Assembly: GCA_019448385.1 (NCBI GenBank)
Contig: JAGTXO010000008.1
Location: forward strand, 1,116,001 to 1,180,000
Reading direction: 5' to 3'
Length of the DNA stretch: 64,000 nt
Origin: Diacronema lutheri
Lineage: Eukaryota > Haptophyta > Pavlovophyceae > Pavlovales > Pavlovaceae
Shown here: piece by piece, positions 50,401 through 60,020 of the stretch
Layout: the number at the start of each line of letters is the position of its first letter
How positions within the stretch are numbered: the first letter of the stretch is position 1
The notes under the pieces: generated by a model
Database searches by the model: none
What the model was told of the DNA's origin: nothing
Seen by the model: the letters and a program-made list of their open reading frames with translations, nothing else
Made by a program: the position numbers and the translations under genes

Positions 50401-51555
50401 GGCGGCGCAGACAGTCAGGCGCACAGCCGTGGCGGCAAGCGCGCGCGCGCCGCGTACGACGGCCAAGCAGCCGGGCACAGCCCCGACCGCACCAACCGCC
50501 CGGTCGCAGACGCGGCGAGCCCCGACGGGCGTCCATCGTGCGCGCAGCACACGCGTGCGCGCAAGTTGCCCGCGAAGTGGCGTGCGCCAGCCGCGCGCGA
50601 CACACCGCGCGCGGGTGCGGGTGCGCCCGCCTCTTCAACGGCGCGCGCGCTTTCTCCACGCGCGGTGCTCGCAGCCGGCGCCGACGCTGTGCGCCGCGCG
50701 TACGCGCGCGGGCCGCACCACGCGGCGCCGCGCGCGCGCCTTGCGCCTCATTGGCTTTTGACGCAGCTCGTGGTGCAACCGCCTGGGGCCTGCGGCGCGT
50801 CAAGGTGGTGCGGCGCTTTGGGCGGTACTGGGCAGCATGGCGGCGGGCGCGCCGGTGGCATTGGCGAAGGGCGCGGCGGCGCTTTGGGCGGTACTGGGCA
50901 GCATGGCGGCGGGCGCGCCGGTGGCATTGGCGAAGGGCGCGGCGAGTCGCCGCCCGCGTGCGCGGAGCGCACGCGGCACGATGGCGGAGCGGCGGCGGTT
51001 CTGAGGCACAGTCTGACTCACGGTCTGAGTCACGGCCTGGCGCCGCCGCCGCCATGCGAGCCGGCGATCCTCGTGGCGGCCACGCCGGCTGCGCCGCGCA
51101 GCGCCGGTGCGGCCGGGCGCTCGCGCGCGCCGCCCGTGCACGACGTCGCTTTGCTCGGGTCGAACGCGTCGACGCCGCGCGGCGGCGGCGCGACGTGCAT
51201 CGCGTGGCGCGCGCTGGAGGAGGCGAAGGGGGGCGAGGACTTCGAGCTGGCGATAGGCGGGGACGCGCCAGTCGGACGCGGCTCCGGCGCTCGTGACGGC
51301 GACGCGAAACGGATCGCGCGCGCGCACGGTGAGTCGACGTCACCTATTTTCTCGCCGCCGTTTCGTTTCGCTGAGAGCGCGACGCAGCGTGACGCGCTCG
51401 GGGCTGGCGGCGGCGAATATGCGGTCGCCCTTGAACCCTGGCCTGCCGGCGGCGCGCGCGCGCGGCGGCTGGCCGCGCTGTGCGCTCGCTCCTGTCCGGA
51501 GAGCGATCGGCAGTGCCCACTGTGGCTGCTGCGCAGTCTCACCCTGTTGCGCTGA
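47413..51555 (+). CDS. TPP1/ACD-like OB-fold protein with long low-complexity tail
   Basis: Single exon, 1,380 residues. The first ~105 residues look like the OB fold of shelterin TPP1/ACD: a helix AAWLLRAVLEGAV, NLVQILSIA, TTLVVSDWHHYVEARL, GSFCQLLAYRVALS and ARFYLAVRQPRSYSS match TPP1 order (VQVL, LLVSDG.H, G.LLLL, FYLQV). A short helical region follows to residue 180. The rest is disordered and built from tandem repeats in units of three: (Asn-Ala-Ala)n, a duplicated 29-residue block, four 18-residue blocks, 5-residue GGADT units and a 22-residue duplication. In animals and fungi TPP1 homologues bridge POT1 and recruit telomerase. The assignment rests on one domain and is moderate; a generic OB-fold protein is the alternative. 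Confidence 0.55.
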   Translation: MAGILRTQAAWLLRAVLEGAVAGADAQGNLVQILSIAPDRTTLVVSDWHHYVEARLDGCTLDDGVRAGSFCQLLAYRVALSTVISQDECARFYLAVRQPRSYSSTVLAPRREDELRDVMAEPSAAALLHDRLSRCSVLRPELLAEERAAALAMLDDDECCVISPDQLRALDALPGWERAPAPAPAPSIQFERSLPTTPDGAARTGDGVDGGDGVQLEAARRVALLFDLTPTRPGCAQAADVEANAANAANAANAANAANAANAANAANAANAANTANAANTANAANAANAANAAGAAGAAGTGEVGSPCDTPSSIDSAECGNGFFAAGDASDDESDEGGDEDDGDEGGGGSNGGRSAAAGERNGACAHAPAAACGLDEQAPHDGCLRPRGHKRPRTRARSLARVRVMQPDTSGPLASLSPSASPRAAPGGGGVSPRDGPCAAPAGGGDGACRAEMWPAALARGPLTERAGLDARAGPARTPSQPSLALSQHGAGSKRCGNSEHASSARAPSQPSLALAQHGAGSKRCGNSEHASSARAPSEPAVPPTGAEAARADAPDGRGSSPSFDARADDGSGAVGPVRAVGPVRADDGSGAVSPVRAVGPVRADDGSGAVSPVRAVGPVRADDGSGAVSPVRAVGPARDCASASPHVAALRRSPRRAGVWPTEAPRGEAAPPRARGSPAAPRTTRAHDGGPQRTRPPSYAGVESPSTCTPRAGGCSGRPRLPRPLRASAPHTRSRDGCVRQFDAPPAPPALVDSPRANACVQRSQPARGGSHDAHVRPVSASAPRESVATVTTDSSTVTRYGSPRGAAHDGCPRNGYALPTMAARSASTPMAARSAPRAEFRLEGSQRNSARARACARDAAHAALVVESGQGVEKSGPGSARCGDRALSAQRSSQGQGVREPSAAASVRRSTPRRACRALASGARARAGGADTGGADTGGADAGGADTGGADTGGADTGGADAGGADTGGADTGGADTGGADTGGADTGGTDTGGADSQAHSRGGKRARAAYDGQAAGHSPDRTNRPVADAASPDGRPSCAQHTRARKLPAKWRAPAARDTPRAGAGAPASSTARALSPRAVLAAGADAVRRAYARGPHHAAPRARLAPHWLLTQLVVQPPGACGASRWCGALGGTGQHGGGRAGGIGEGRGGALGGTGQHGGGRAGGIGEGRGESPPACAERTRHDGGAAAVLRHSLTHGLSHGLAPPPPCEPAILVAATPAAPRSAGAAGRSRAPPVHDVALLGSNASTPRGGGATCIAWRALEEAKGGEDFELAIGGDAPVGRGSGARDGDAKRIARAHGESTSPIFSPPFRFAESATQRDALGAGGGEYAVALEPWPAGGARARRLAALCARSCPESDRQCPLWLLRSLTLLR
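48139..48312 (+). repeat. 9-bp coding repeat (Asn-Ala-Ala)n
   Basis: About 18 units of GCCAACGCG with a few C to T changes; ends in three Gly-containing variants. Confidence 0.9.
48851..49030 (+). repeat. 87-bp coding tandem duplication
   Basis: Two nearly identical 87-bp blocks (starting at 48852 and 48939) plus the beginning of a third. Confidence 0.9.
49121..49336 (+). repeat. 54-bp coding repeat, four copies, with an 18-bp core
   Basis: Units start CAGACGACGGCAGCGG at 49121, 49175, 49229 and 49283. Each contains two GGTCGGTCCGGTGCGCGC-type cores. Confidence 0.9.
50206..50415 (+). repeat. 15-bp coding repeat (Gly-Gly-Ala-Asp-Thr/Ala)n
   Basis: About 14 units of GGCGGCGCGGACACT and close variants. 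Confidence 0.9.
50813..50944 (+). repeat. 66-bp coding tandem duplication
   Basis: Blocks starting GCGCTTTGGGCGGTACTGGG at 50813 and 50879 are almost identical. Confidence 0.9.
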
Positions 51556-52143
51556 CTGTGCACTGACAAGTGATGTCCACTCAGCCAGACGCTTACGACC
51601 TCACACTGACCGCAACGGTCGTCTTGATCCACGCGGCCATCTTGGACTGCGGGCAGAGAACCTTGCGCGGGCCGCCGTGCGCGCTGATTTCGACGTAGTG
51701 CCCATCGCGCGAGATAAAGTTCTTCAAGTTCAACCACGATGTAGCCCTCGAAGCCTGCGTCTCGTTCCTACGCTGTCGCTGTCATTGCTGCATGCATGCG
51801 GCGCGCCCAATCGCCGATCGGCGTTCGTCTCGGCGGGAGTGGCCGCGCTCGCTTGTCCGCCGCGAGCACAGCGGACGGCCGCGGTTTGCGCGTCGCGTCC
51901 AGCAGGACGGGCATCCCGGCCGACCCGTCTGCTGTGAGGTGTTTGCCCGCACGGCCGCCAATGTGTGTCAACGTTGCGGGCGCGTTCGCCGGCTGCCGCG
52001 CTTGCCACCATCTCACATCTCACATCGGCAAACAAGCCGAACAGCGCCACGCCGGGGTCGTCTCCCGCCAAACGGAGAAAAACCGGAAAACTGAAAATTC
52101 TCAGACGTTGTGTGCCGGTTTTCGCGTCGAGGACGGGCCGGCG
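51556..52143. other. Intergenic region with orphan coding-like stretches on the minus strand
   Basis: On the minus strand 51783-51593 is open and reads WLNLKNFISRDGHYVEISAH, GGPRKVLCPQSKMAAWIK, then a stop. A second frame at about 52016-51768 reads LTHIGGRAGKHLTADGSAG and VLLDATRKPRPSAVLAADK. Both look more protein-like than random, but neither has a start codon, a credible splice partner or a family I recognise. They could be exons of a small gene or remnants. The plus strand serves as pyridoxal kinase leader. Confidence 0.3.
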
Positions 52144-53205
52144 ATGGTCGAGTCGCGCGTGCTCTCGATCCAGAGCCACGTGGTGCACGGGTACGTGGGG
52201 AACAAGGCGGCCGTGTTGCCGCTGCAGATACTTGGCCTCGAGGTCGACTTCATTAACTCGGTGCAGTTTAGCAACCATACGGGCTACCCAAAGTTTACCG
52301 GCGAACGGCTCGGCGGCGACGCGCTTGGCGAGCTCGTCTCGGGGCTGCGCGCGAACGGGCTGATCGGGTACACGCACGTGCTCACCGGTTACATTGGCGC
52401 GGCCTCGTTCCTCCGCGCCGTCATCGCCACTGTCAAGGCCGTGCGCGAGGCGCAGCCCAGCGCCGTGTACGTGTGCGACCCGGTCCTCGGCGACGGCGGC
52501 AGGCTCTACGTGCCCGAGGAGCTCGTCGACATCTACCGTGAGGAGGTGCTGCCGCTCGCGTCGGTGCTCACACCCAATCACTTTGAGGCCGAGCTTCTCA
52601 CGCGCTCCACTATCGCCACAGAGGACGACGCGTTCCGCGCGTGCGCCGCGCTCCACGCGCGTGGCGTCCGCACCATCGTGATTACATCCGCCGTGCTCCG
52701 CGCCGACGGCGCGAACGGCGGCGCGAACGGTGGCGCGGACGGCGGCAAGGGCGGTGGCGACGGCGGCAGCGGCGACGGCGAGGGCGGGCGCGTGATCACG
52801 CTCCTTGCGAGCCAGCGCTCCGCCGGCGCGCCCGCCGACACGCGCTACCGGATCGAGATTCCGGCGATCCGGGGCGCGTACACGGGCACGGGCGACCTGA
52901 CGGCCGCGCTCATCCTCGCGTGGATGCACAAGCTCCGCGGCGGCGGTGGTGGTCGCGAGAGCGGCAGTGTAGACGGCGGCGGCGTCCGCGGAATTGGCGG
53001 CGACGGCGGCGGTGCCTCCGGCGCCGACGACGACGAAGGCGACGACGACCTGGCGACGGCACTCGAGCGCGCGGTCGCGTCCGTCCAGGCGGTCCTCCGA
53101 CGGACACACGACGAGACGGGCCCGGGCTCGGAGCTGCGGCTTGTGCAGAGCATCGGCGAGCTCGCGTCACCGACGGTGACGCTGCGCGCGCAGCGTGTTT
53201 CATAG
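52144..53205 (+). CDS. PDXK: Pyridoxal kinase
   Basis: Single exon, 353 residues from the ATG at 52144. It converts pyridoxal, pyridoxine and pyridoxamine to their 5'-phosphates (vitamin B6 salvage). Family signatures are complete: VLSIQSHVVHGYVGNKAAVL at the N-terminus, GLEVDFINSVQFSNHTGYP, AVYVCDPVLGDGGRLYVPEE, LTPNHFEAELLT, and the catalytic anion-hole motif GTGDLTAALILAWMHKL near residue 245 with its Asp base. Two Gly/Asp-rich inserts lengthen the protein beyond the usual ~310 residues: one of about 25 residues before RVITLLASQ and one after the catalytic motif. Both are likely surface loops. The frame is open further upstream, but no motif supports an earlier start. Confidence 0.95.
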   Translation: MVESRVLSIQSHVVHGYVGNKAAVLPLQILGLEVDFINSVQFSNHTGYPKFTGERLGGDALGELVSGLRANGLIGYTHVLTGYIGAASFLRAVIATVKAVREAQPSAVYVCDPVLGDGGRLYVPEELVDIYREEVLPLASVLTPNHFEAELLTRSTIATEDDAFRACAALHARGVRTIVITSAVLRADGANGGANGGADGGKGGGDGGSGDGEGGRVITLLASQRSAGAPADTRYRIEIPAIRGAYTGTGDLTAALILAWMHKLRGGGGGRESGSVDGGGVRGIGGDGGGASGADDDEGDDDLATALERAVASVQAVLRRTHDETGPGSELRLVQSIGELASPTVTLRAQRVS

Positions 53206-53423
53206 GAAGGTCATGCCGCTGGCCCCAATTTTGAATTTGTCGTAGAGGGAATCGGCGAGCTCGCGGGAACTGGCACGACGAGCACAGGGTCAACGCCTTT
53301 CGGACCGACGCTGCGTGCACACTTCCGCTCGCTCCGTTCGTCACGCCTCGGCCCCGTGCACGCCCTTCCTGCTGACCCGCCTGTAAGCGTCGTAATGCGA
53401 AAAATAATGCTTTTACCCTTTCC
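53206..53423. other. Intergenic region between convergent genes with dispersed repeat copy 2
   Basis: Between the pyridoxal kinase stop and the F-box stop. ATCGGCGAGCTCGCG from the end of the kinase coding region recurs at 53250. Confidence 0.5.
53308..53395 (-). repeat. Dispersed repeat, copy 2
   Basis: Near-identical to 13325-13424 except for the C-tract length. It ends CTGACCCGCCTGTAAGCGTC as in copy 1. Confidence 0.75.
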
Positions 53424-55352
53424 TCAATCCTCGCCCTCGTCCTCATCCGCCGCCCACGCGCCCACGTACGTGAAACCGCCACCAATGTCCTCCGAGACCG
53501 TGCGCGAGATGGCGCGCCGCGCCGCCGGCGGGTCGCTCTCACGCCACGAGTGCCGCTCGCGCTCAAACGCGCAGAACACGAGCACGAGCGACGTCGCGCT
53601 CCACAGCGCGGCGAAGGTGCGCGGCGGCGGCGCACTGCTGGCGTCGACCGCCGCACGCGCCGACGCGCCGCTCGACCATTGCGCGCCGCCACCGCCGCCA
53701 CCGCCGCCGTCGCCGTCGTCGCCGTCGCGGTCGTCGCCGTCGCGGCCGCCATCGTGTCGCGCGAGTGCGAAAAGCAGTAATGGCTCCCACTCCGGCCGCC
53801 ATGCGCTCGGCACGCGGTTGATCTGCATCTGGCCGGCGAGCACGGCCGCGAGCGTGCCGGGCGCGCCGCCCGTCGTCTGCAGGTGCGCACGATGCCGGTC
53901 CTCTATAGGCCGCGGGCCGAGCGGCGGCGGGCGCATCGCCGCCGCCGCCAGCTGCGCGGCTGCGCCGATCGCGCCGCCGACCGCGCCGTCGAGCCGGGCG
54001 GGCCCGTGGCGGGCGCGGCGCACGGGCTCAAGCGGCGCGTAGAAGCTGGTGTAGTTCGCCGGCACGTTCTGATCGCCTAGAACCTTCCGGAAGACGAGCC
54101 GTTCGGGCAACTGATCGTCGACGTCGGTTTCATACGAGCGCGTCGAGCGCCAAGCGCCGGTAATGGCAGCGCCGGCGGCCGCGGCAGCGCTCCCAAAGAC
54201 GCCGGCGCCGAGGCTGAGGCCGAGGCCGAACCCGCGCGCGAGCGACGCCTGCTGCGCCGGCCAATCGCCGATCGGGTCCAGCGGGTGCACGTCCGGCTCG
54301 CCGCTTTTCAAATGGCGCACCTCAACGAGCTCCAGGCCGTGCGCGCCGTAGCGCGAGACGTAGAGGCCGGAGAGCGCGCGCGCGCACGACACGTCACCGT
54401 GCTCGCCAGGTGGCCACGCGGCGTCCTCGGCGCCGTCGGCGCCGCCGCCGCCGGCCGAGCCGGCGCGCGGCGCGCCGCCGAGCTCGTCGTGCGCGGGCGG
54501 GCGTGGTGGCGGCAGAGCGCGCGCGTGCGGGAGCAGGCCATTCCCCGCCAGCCGCACGAAGACTTCGCGCCCGCTCGCGCCCGCGCGGCGCGCGCGCGGC
54601 TCGAGACCGGCGTGGACGCCGCGCGGCGGGTCGTGAAGTGAATCCGCGACGCCATCGGCAAACGACGCGACGAGCTGGCCGATCCGGCCGCCATTGTGCG
54701 CGCGCGAGTGGGTGAATTGAACGCACGCCGACGAGCCGTGCGCGCCCGGCAGGCCGCCCAGGTACCGCTCGCCCTCGACGACCTCGAGCCGCACGCGAAC
54801 GGGCGCGGCTGTGGAGGCCGCGCCGATGCCGCCGCGGTCAGACGCGCCGCCGCCCTCGGCGCGGGCGTGCGCGGCGTCGAAGGCCTTGCCGGCGGCCATG
54901 GCGGCCGGCGCGGCCTCCACAGCCGCGCGCAAGGCGAAGAGGCGGTCGGTGCGCAGGCCGAGCATGGAATCCTCCGACGGTAGCGCGCGGCGCGTGAGCG
55001 TGCCGACGAGCAGCCCGTCGTCGGCCCACGCGGTGTGGAGCAGAGCGCCGTTGGGCTGGCGTGAGAGGGACGACCAGTAGCCGACACCGCCGTGCTGGTC
55101 CGTCAGCTCGAGCAGCTGGAACAGCGCGCTGTAGCTCGGCACGCGCGCGCGCGCGCACAGCTCGTCGAGCCAGCCGCCCACCGCCGACGCGTCCATGCCG
55201 AGCGCAATCTCGCGCGCGGCGCAGTGGTGGCGCCAGAGCTGCTCGTCGCGCGAGGCTACACGCAGCTCGGCGCACACGAGCGCGCACGCGCGTGTGTCCG
55301 CGGGCGACGCATGCCGCAGGACGCTCGCCCAGGCGTCCGCGTGCAGCTCCAT
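53424..55352 (-). CDS. F-box protein, FBXO31-like
   Basis: Single exon, 642 residues. Residues about 5-50 are an F-box (DAWASVLRHASPADTRACAL, VCAELRVASRDEQLWRHHC), which docks on SKP1 in SCF ubiquitin ligases. The C-terminal half carries FBXO31-like elements: LSGLYVSRYGAHGLELVEVR and VFRKVLGDQNVPANYTSFYA correspond to the YGAHGIE and TGDPNIPAG segments that form the substrate pocket in FBXO31/FBXO21-type proteins. A Gly-rich run with Asp/Arg-Asp repeats (about residues 545-570) and a Ser/Ala-rich spacer are disordered. The last residues (WAADEDEGED) are acidic. It probably selects substrates for ubiquitination; the target is unknown. Divergent from a coiled-coil gene. Confidence 0.75.
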   Translation of the reverse strand: MELHADAWASVLRHASPADTRACALVCAELRVASRDEQLWRHHCAAREIALGMDASAVGGWLDELCARARVPSYSALFQLLELTDQHGGVGYWSSLSRQPNGALLHTAWADDGLLVGTLTRRALPSEDSMLGLRTDRLFALRAAVEAAPAAMAAGKAFDAAHARAEGGGASDRGGIGAASTAAPVRVRLEVVEGERYLGGLPGAHGSSACVQFTHSRAHNGGRIGQLVASFADGVADSLHDPPRGVHAGLEPRARRAGASGREVFVRLAGNGLLPHARALPPPRPPAHDELGGAPRAGSAGGGGADGAEDAAWPPGEHGDVSCARALSGLYVSRYGAHGLELVEVRHLKSGEPDVHPLDPIGDWPAQQASLARGFGLGLSLGAGVFGSAAAAAGAAITGAWRSTRSYETDVDDQLPERLVFRKVLGDQNVPANYTSFYAPLEPVRRARHGPARLDGAVGGAIGAAAQLAAAAMRPPPLGPRPIEDRHRAHLQTTGGAPGTLAAVLAGQMQINRVPSAWRPEWEPLLLFALARHDGGRDGDDRDGDDGDGGGGGGGGAQWSSGASARAAVDASSAPPPRTFAALWSATSLVLVFCAFERERHSWRESDPPAARRAISRTVSEDIGGGFTYVGAWAADEDEGED

Positions 55353-55467
55353 CAGCCGCGCGCGCGTCGAAGTTTCACGCCGTGACGCGGTAGTTACGCG
55401 TCACCCCCGTTTGGCGGGCTGCCGTCGTTTGAACGCGCGGTGGGGCACGGCCTGCCTTGGCCGCGAG
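55353..55467. promoter_or_regulatory. 115-bp divergent spacer, F-box / coiled-coil genes
   Basis: Contains GTAGTTACGCGTCACC, AT-richer than average; no known element. Confidence 0.4.
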
Positions 55468-57955
55468 ATGGAGGACGTCGAGAGCCTCAAGCGCGCGCTC
55501 TTCGATGTGCAGACGCGCAACTTTGTGCTCGAGGCGCGCGCTCGCGCGCGCGCACGCGCGCGCCGCGAGCCGTGGCGCGGCGCCTCGCCGCGCGCCCGCT
55601 GCGCGCCGCGCCTCGCCGAGGCGCGAGCGCGCGCCGCCGCGCGCACCACCGCGGCACCGCTGCGCGCAGAACCAAGTGGCGGATTTGGCGGGCGGACAGG
55701 AGGGCTCGCGGATCCACGAGGAGCTGCTCGCGACACGCGAGAGCCTTGTGAGGCGCGACGAGGAGCTGCAGGTCCGCCACGCGCGCGCGCGCACGTCCGC
55801 GCCGGCGCGCGCGCGCGCTCACGCGCACATTGGCGCGCGCGCGCGCCGGTGCGCGCCGATGCGCCGCGCGCAGGCGTGCGAGCGCAAGCTGGGTGGGAGC
55901 AAGGAGGAGGTGCGGCAGCTCAAGCAGCTGCTCGTCAAGGCGCGCGGCACGATCGGCGCGCTCGAGGCGCGCGCCTCCGCGTCCGATGCCGAGGCGGTCG
56001 CCGCGGCCGACGAGCTGCACGCGAGCCGCGCTGACGCGGACGCGTTGCGCAAAACATGCGCGGCGGCGACGAGCGGCGCGCGGCGCGCTGTGTGCGGCAC
56101 CGAGGCGCTCTGCGCCGCGCTCGCCGACGCCGACGCCGAGTTCGCTGCCCTCCTTGCTGCGCATGTCGGTTACGCCTCGGAAATCGAAGCGACGAAACAG
56201 ACGGCGCGCCGCACGGCTGCGCACGGTTCGGCTGCGCTGAGCGACGCGACGGGCGAGGTGGCGCGGCTGCGCGTCGACGGCTCGAAGCTGCGCGGGCGCG
56301 TCGCCGCGCTCGACGCCGAGCTCGCCCGCCTCCGCGAGCAGCTGCGCGTGCGTGAGCGCGAGGGCGCGGCCACGGCGGCGGCCGCGGCCAACGGCGCGGC
56401 CGCCGCGGCGGTGCTCGAGGTGCAGCTCAGCGCGGCGCGCGAGCAGGGCTCGGAGGCGGCCGCGCAGCTGGCGCGTGCGCACGCCGAGCTCGACGCGCGC
56501 GCGCTCGCCCTCGCCGAGCGCAATGCTGAGCTCGAGCGCGCGCGAGCGCTCGGCGAGGCGGCGACGCGGCGGCGCGCGGCGGCCGACGCCGACAGCGTGC
56601 GGCGCGAGCAGCGGTGCGCGGCGCTCGAGGCGCAGCTGGCGGTCGCGTTGTCGGACGCGTCCGCCGCGCGCGCCGCGCTCGACGCCGCGCGCTCTGCCGC
56701 GCTCGGCGCCGAGCTGGGCAGCGCGGCCGCGATGCGCGCGGTTGTGGTCGACTTCGCGCAAGTCGACGTCGCGCTCGGCGCGGCCGACGCGCGCGCGCGC
56801 GCCGAGCTGGCGGGCGCGCTCGCGCGCGGCGCGGCAGAAGCGGCGGAGCGCGAGCGGGAGGCCGCTGCGCGCGTGCGCGCGCTCGAGGCCGAGCTTGGGC
56901 GCACGCGCGCCGAGCTCGGCGCAAGCGACCGCAGGCTGGCGGACGCGACTTTGAAACTCGGCGCGTCCGCTAAGGCCGCGTTGCAGGTGCGTGCGCTGCA
57001 AGCGCACGTGTCGGATTTGTCGGACAAGCTCGCGAAGAAGGCGGCCATGTGCGAGCGCCTGCTCAAGCGCGCCGCGCCCGCCACCGCCGCCGGCGCGGCC
57101 GCCGGCGGCGCGGACGCCGCGGACGCCGCGGACGGCGGCACGCCGCGCGCGCTGCCGGCCGCCGTCGACTGCGCGCCGTGCGACGCGCGCGCGCGCGCGA
57201 GCTCGTCCGAGCTCGCCGCCGATCCGCCGTCCGCCGGCGCGGCGCGGCGGCCCGCGTCGCGCGCGCGCGAGCTGTGCGGGCACGCGGAGCTGTGCGGCAA
57301 GGAGAACCTTCCGACGAGCGCGCGGGAGCTGTGCGGCAAGGACAACTTTCCAACGAGCGCGCGCGCGCCGTGCGGCGGTGCGGCAGGCGATGGCGGCGGC
57401 GGCGGCGGCGACGACGGCGACGATGACGCGCGTGCGCCCTACGCCGCGTCGCGCGCGCCGTCCGTGCCGCGCTCGAGCTCGCGCTCGCGTTCGGGCCCTT
57501 TGCACCGCCCCTCCTTCCAACCTGCCGGACGCCGGACCAGCGGCGCGCTCGCGCTGCCCGCCCGGCAGTCCGACCGCTCCGTCCTGACGCCGCGCGCCGG
57601 CCCGCCGTGCCCCGCGCCCGGCGCGCGCTTGACGCCCGCGCGGCGCGCGGGCGGCTCGTGCGCGTCCTCGGACGTCGGACGCGGCGCGACTGGGCCGCAC
57701 GCCGGCGGTGCGTGCCCGCCGGCCGCGCCGGCGCTGCCCGGCGCCTGCGCCGTCGCCGACGGCTGTGCACCAGCCGACGCCCGTGCGCCTTCGCGCGAGG
57801 AGCCGGAGCCCGCCAACGATGGCGCCGAAGCGCCGGCGCGCGAGCGGCGCAAGTCGGGCGTCAAGCTCGTCCCCTCGCGCTACCTTGACCTGGGCGTGTC
57901 TGCAGCGCGCGGCGCCGGCGTGAATGTGACGACGCGCTCGGCCAGCCGGCGCTGA
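55468..57955 (+). CDS. Coiled-coil protein, unknown function
   Basis: Exons 55468-55533, 55670-55771 and 55874-57955 give 749 residues. Exon 1 (MEDVESLKRALFDVQTRNFV, LE) is followed by GCGCGC, so this intron seems to use a GC donor; no GT gives a workable frame. Exons 2-3 continue the helix without a break (NQVADLAGGQEGSRIHEELL, SLVRRDEELQACERKLGGS). Residues 1-480 are coiled coil, with LQVRALQAHVSDLSDKLAKK as the last clear segment. The remaining 270 residues are disordered, with a small duplication (ELCGKENLPTSAR / ELCGKDNFPTSAR near residue 530) and a basic C-terminus. The KEN sequence in the first copy resembles an APC/C degron. Centrosome or spindle association is only a guess. Confidence 0.65.
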
Positions 57956-58028
57956 CCGCTGTCGGCCATGGACGGTGGGGAAAAGGTGGGAAGTAGAATT
58001 AGTAATCATCCCCGAGTGAAAACTAGGG

Positions 58029-59984
58029 CTACTCGTCGTCAGAGTCGCGGAACTTGACGCTGTTCACCGCGCAGTCGATCTGCCCGCCCGTGTACGTCCC
58101 CTTCTTCCGCTTGTCCTTCTCCTTGCGGAACTGCGTGCCCTTCACTTTGGACAGCACCTCGTTCGCCTTCGCGCCCCATTGGTAATTGAGGCCCACCTTG
58201 CCCGTCTCGAGCATCGCGTTGAACGAGTTGTCCTTAAGCCGCGCGTCAAAGTCGTAAAAGGCAACCTCCGAGTCGTCGACGCGGCGGAAGGGCGTGTTGC
58301 CCTGCGCGCGCTTGGTGGCGGACGCGCCCGCGCCGCCGGCGGTGGCGGGCGTCGCGGCCGCGGCCGGCTCTTGCTTGACGCGCGACACGGCGGCAGCGGT
58401 GGCCGGCCGCTTGGCGGCCGGCGTCGGCGCATCGTCCTCGGGGTCCGAGCTCTCGTCGGACTCGTCGTCGGATTTGGTGTCGGACTCGGCATCGGAGCTG
58501 TCCGAGTCCGACGCGGCGGCGGCGGCGGCGGCGGCGTCCGGCGGCACGGGCGCGCGGCTGGCGGCGAGCGGCGCGTCTTCCGGGCCGTCCGAGCTGTCGG
58601 AATCGTCGGACTCGTCCGAGCTGTCGGCGTCGGACTGCGGGGCGGCCTTTGCGGCTGGAACGGTCGGGGCGGGCGCGGCCTTGGCCGCGGCGGCGTCGTC
58701 CGAGCTGTCGGAATCGTCGGACTTGTCCGAGCTGTCGGCGTCGGACTGAGGGGCGGCCTTTGCGGCTGGAGCGGTCGGGGCGGGCGCGGCCTTGGCCGCG
58801 GCGGCGTCGTCCGAGCTGTCGGAATCGTCGGACTCGTCCGAGCTGTCGGCGTCGGACTGCGGGGCGGCCTTTGCGGCTGGGGCGGGCGCAGCCTTGGCCG
58901 CGGCGGCGTCGTCCGAGCTGTCGGAATCGTCGGACTCGTCCGAGCTGTCGGCGTCGGACTGAGGGGCGGCCTTTGCGGCTGGAGCGGTCGGGGCGGGCGC
59001 GGCCTTGGCCGCGGCGGCGTCGTCCGAGCTGTCGGAATCGTCGGACTCGTCCGAGCTGTCGGCGTCGGACTGCGGGGCGGCCTTTGCGGCTGGAGCGGTC
59101 GGGGCGGGCGCGGCCTTGGCCGCGGCGGCGTCGTCCGAGCTGTCGGAATCGTCGGACTCGTCCGAGCTGTCGGCGTCGGACTGCGGGGCGGCCTTTGCGG
59201 CTGGGGCGGGCGCAGCCTTGGCCGCGGCGGCGTCGTCCGAGCTGTCGGAATCGTCGGACTCGTCCGAGCTGTCGGAACCGTCGTCCGAGCTGCCGGGCGG
59301 CGCAGCCGCAGCCGCGGCTGGCATGGACTTGGCTGGCGCGGGCGCAGCCGTGGCGGCATTCGCCGCTGTGTCCGAGCTGTCGGAGTCGTCGGAGTCGTCG
59401 GAGCTGTCGGAACCGTCCGAGCTGGCGGCCGCGCCAGCACGCGCAGGGGGCGCTGCGCCCACGTGTGGCTTCTTGGCGGGCGGCTCGTCGTCCGAGCTGT
59501 CGCTGTCGGAGCTGTCGGAACCGTCCGACGAATCGGCGTCAGAATCCGAGCGCGCGCCGGCTGCGCCGCCGCGTCCCGAGTCAGGCGCGGCGCGCTTCGC
59601 GCCGGCGGTGGGCGGCGCGGCGGCGGCGGCAGCAGGCGCGGCGCGCGCGGCGGGCGGCGGCGGCTTCTCCTCCGACGAGTCCGACGAGCTGTCGTCCGAC
59701 CCGTCGCTGTCGGAGCTGTCGGATTTATCCGACGAGTCGGCGTCGGAATCCGAGCGCGCGCCGGCCGTGCCGCCCGACGGCTTGGGCGCCGCCGCGCCGT
59801 TCGCGACGGCGGCGGGCGCGGCGCGCGCACGCGGTGCGGCCGGCGTGGCGCCCTCCTCCTTCAGGCCGTCGTCCGAGCTGCTGTCGTCCTCGTCCGAAGA
59901 GGAGCTGCTCGCGGCCGCGGCTGCCTTGTCGACCGCCTTGTCGGCCGGCGCGGCCGGCGCAGCGCTCGGCGCAGCGCCGCCGAG

Positions 59985-60020
<36 letters not shown>

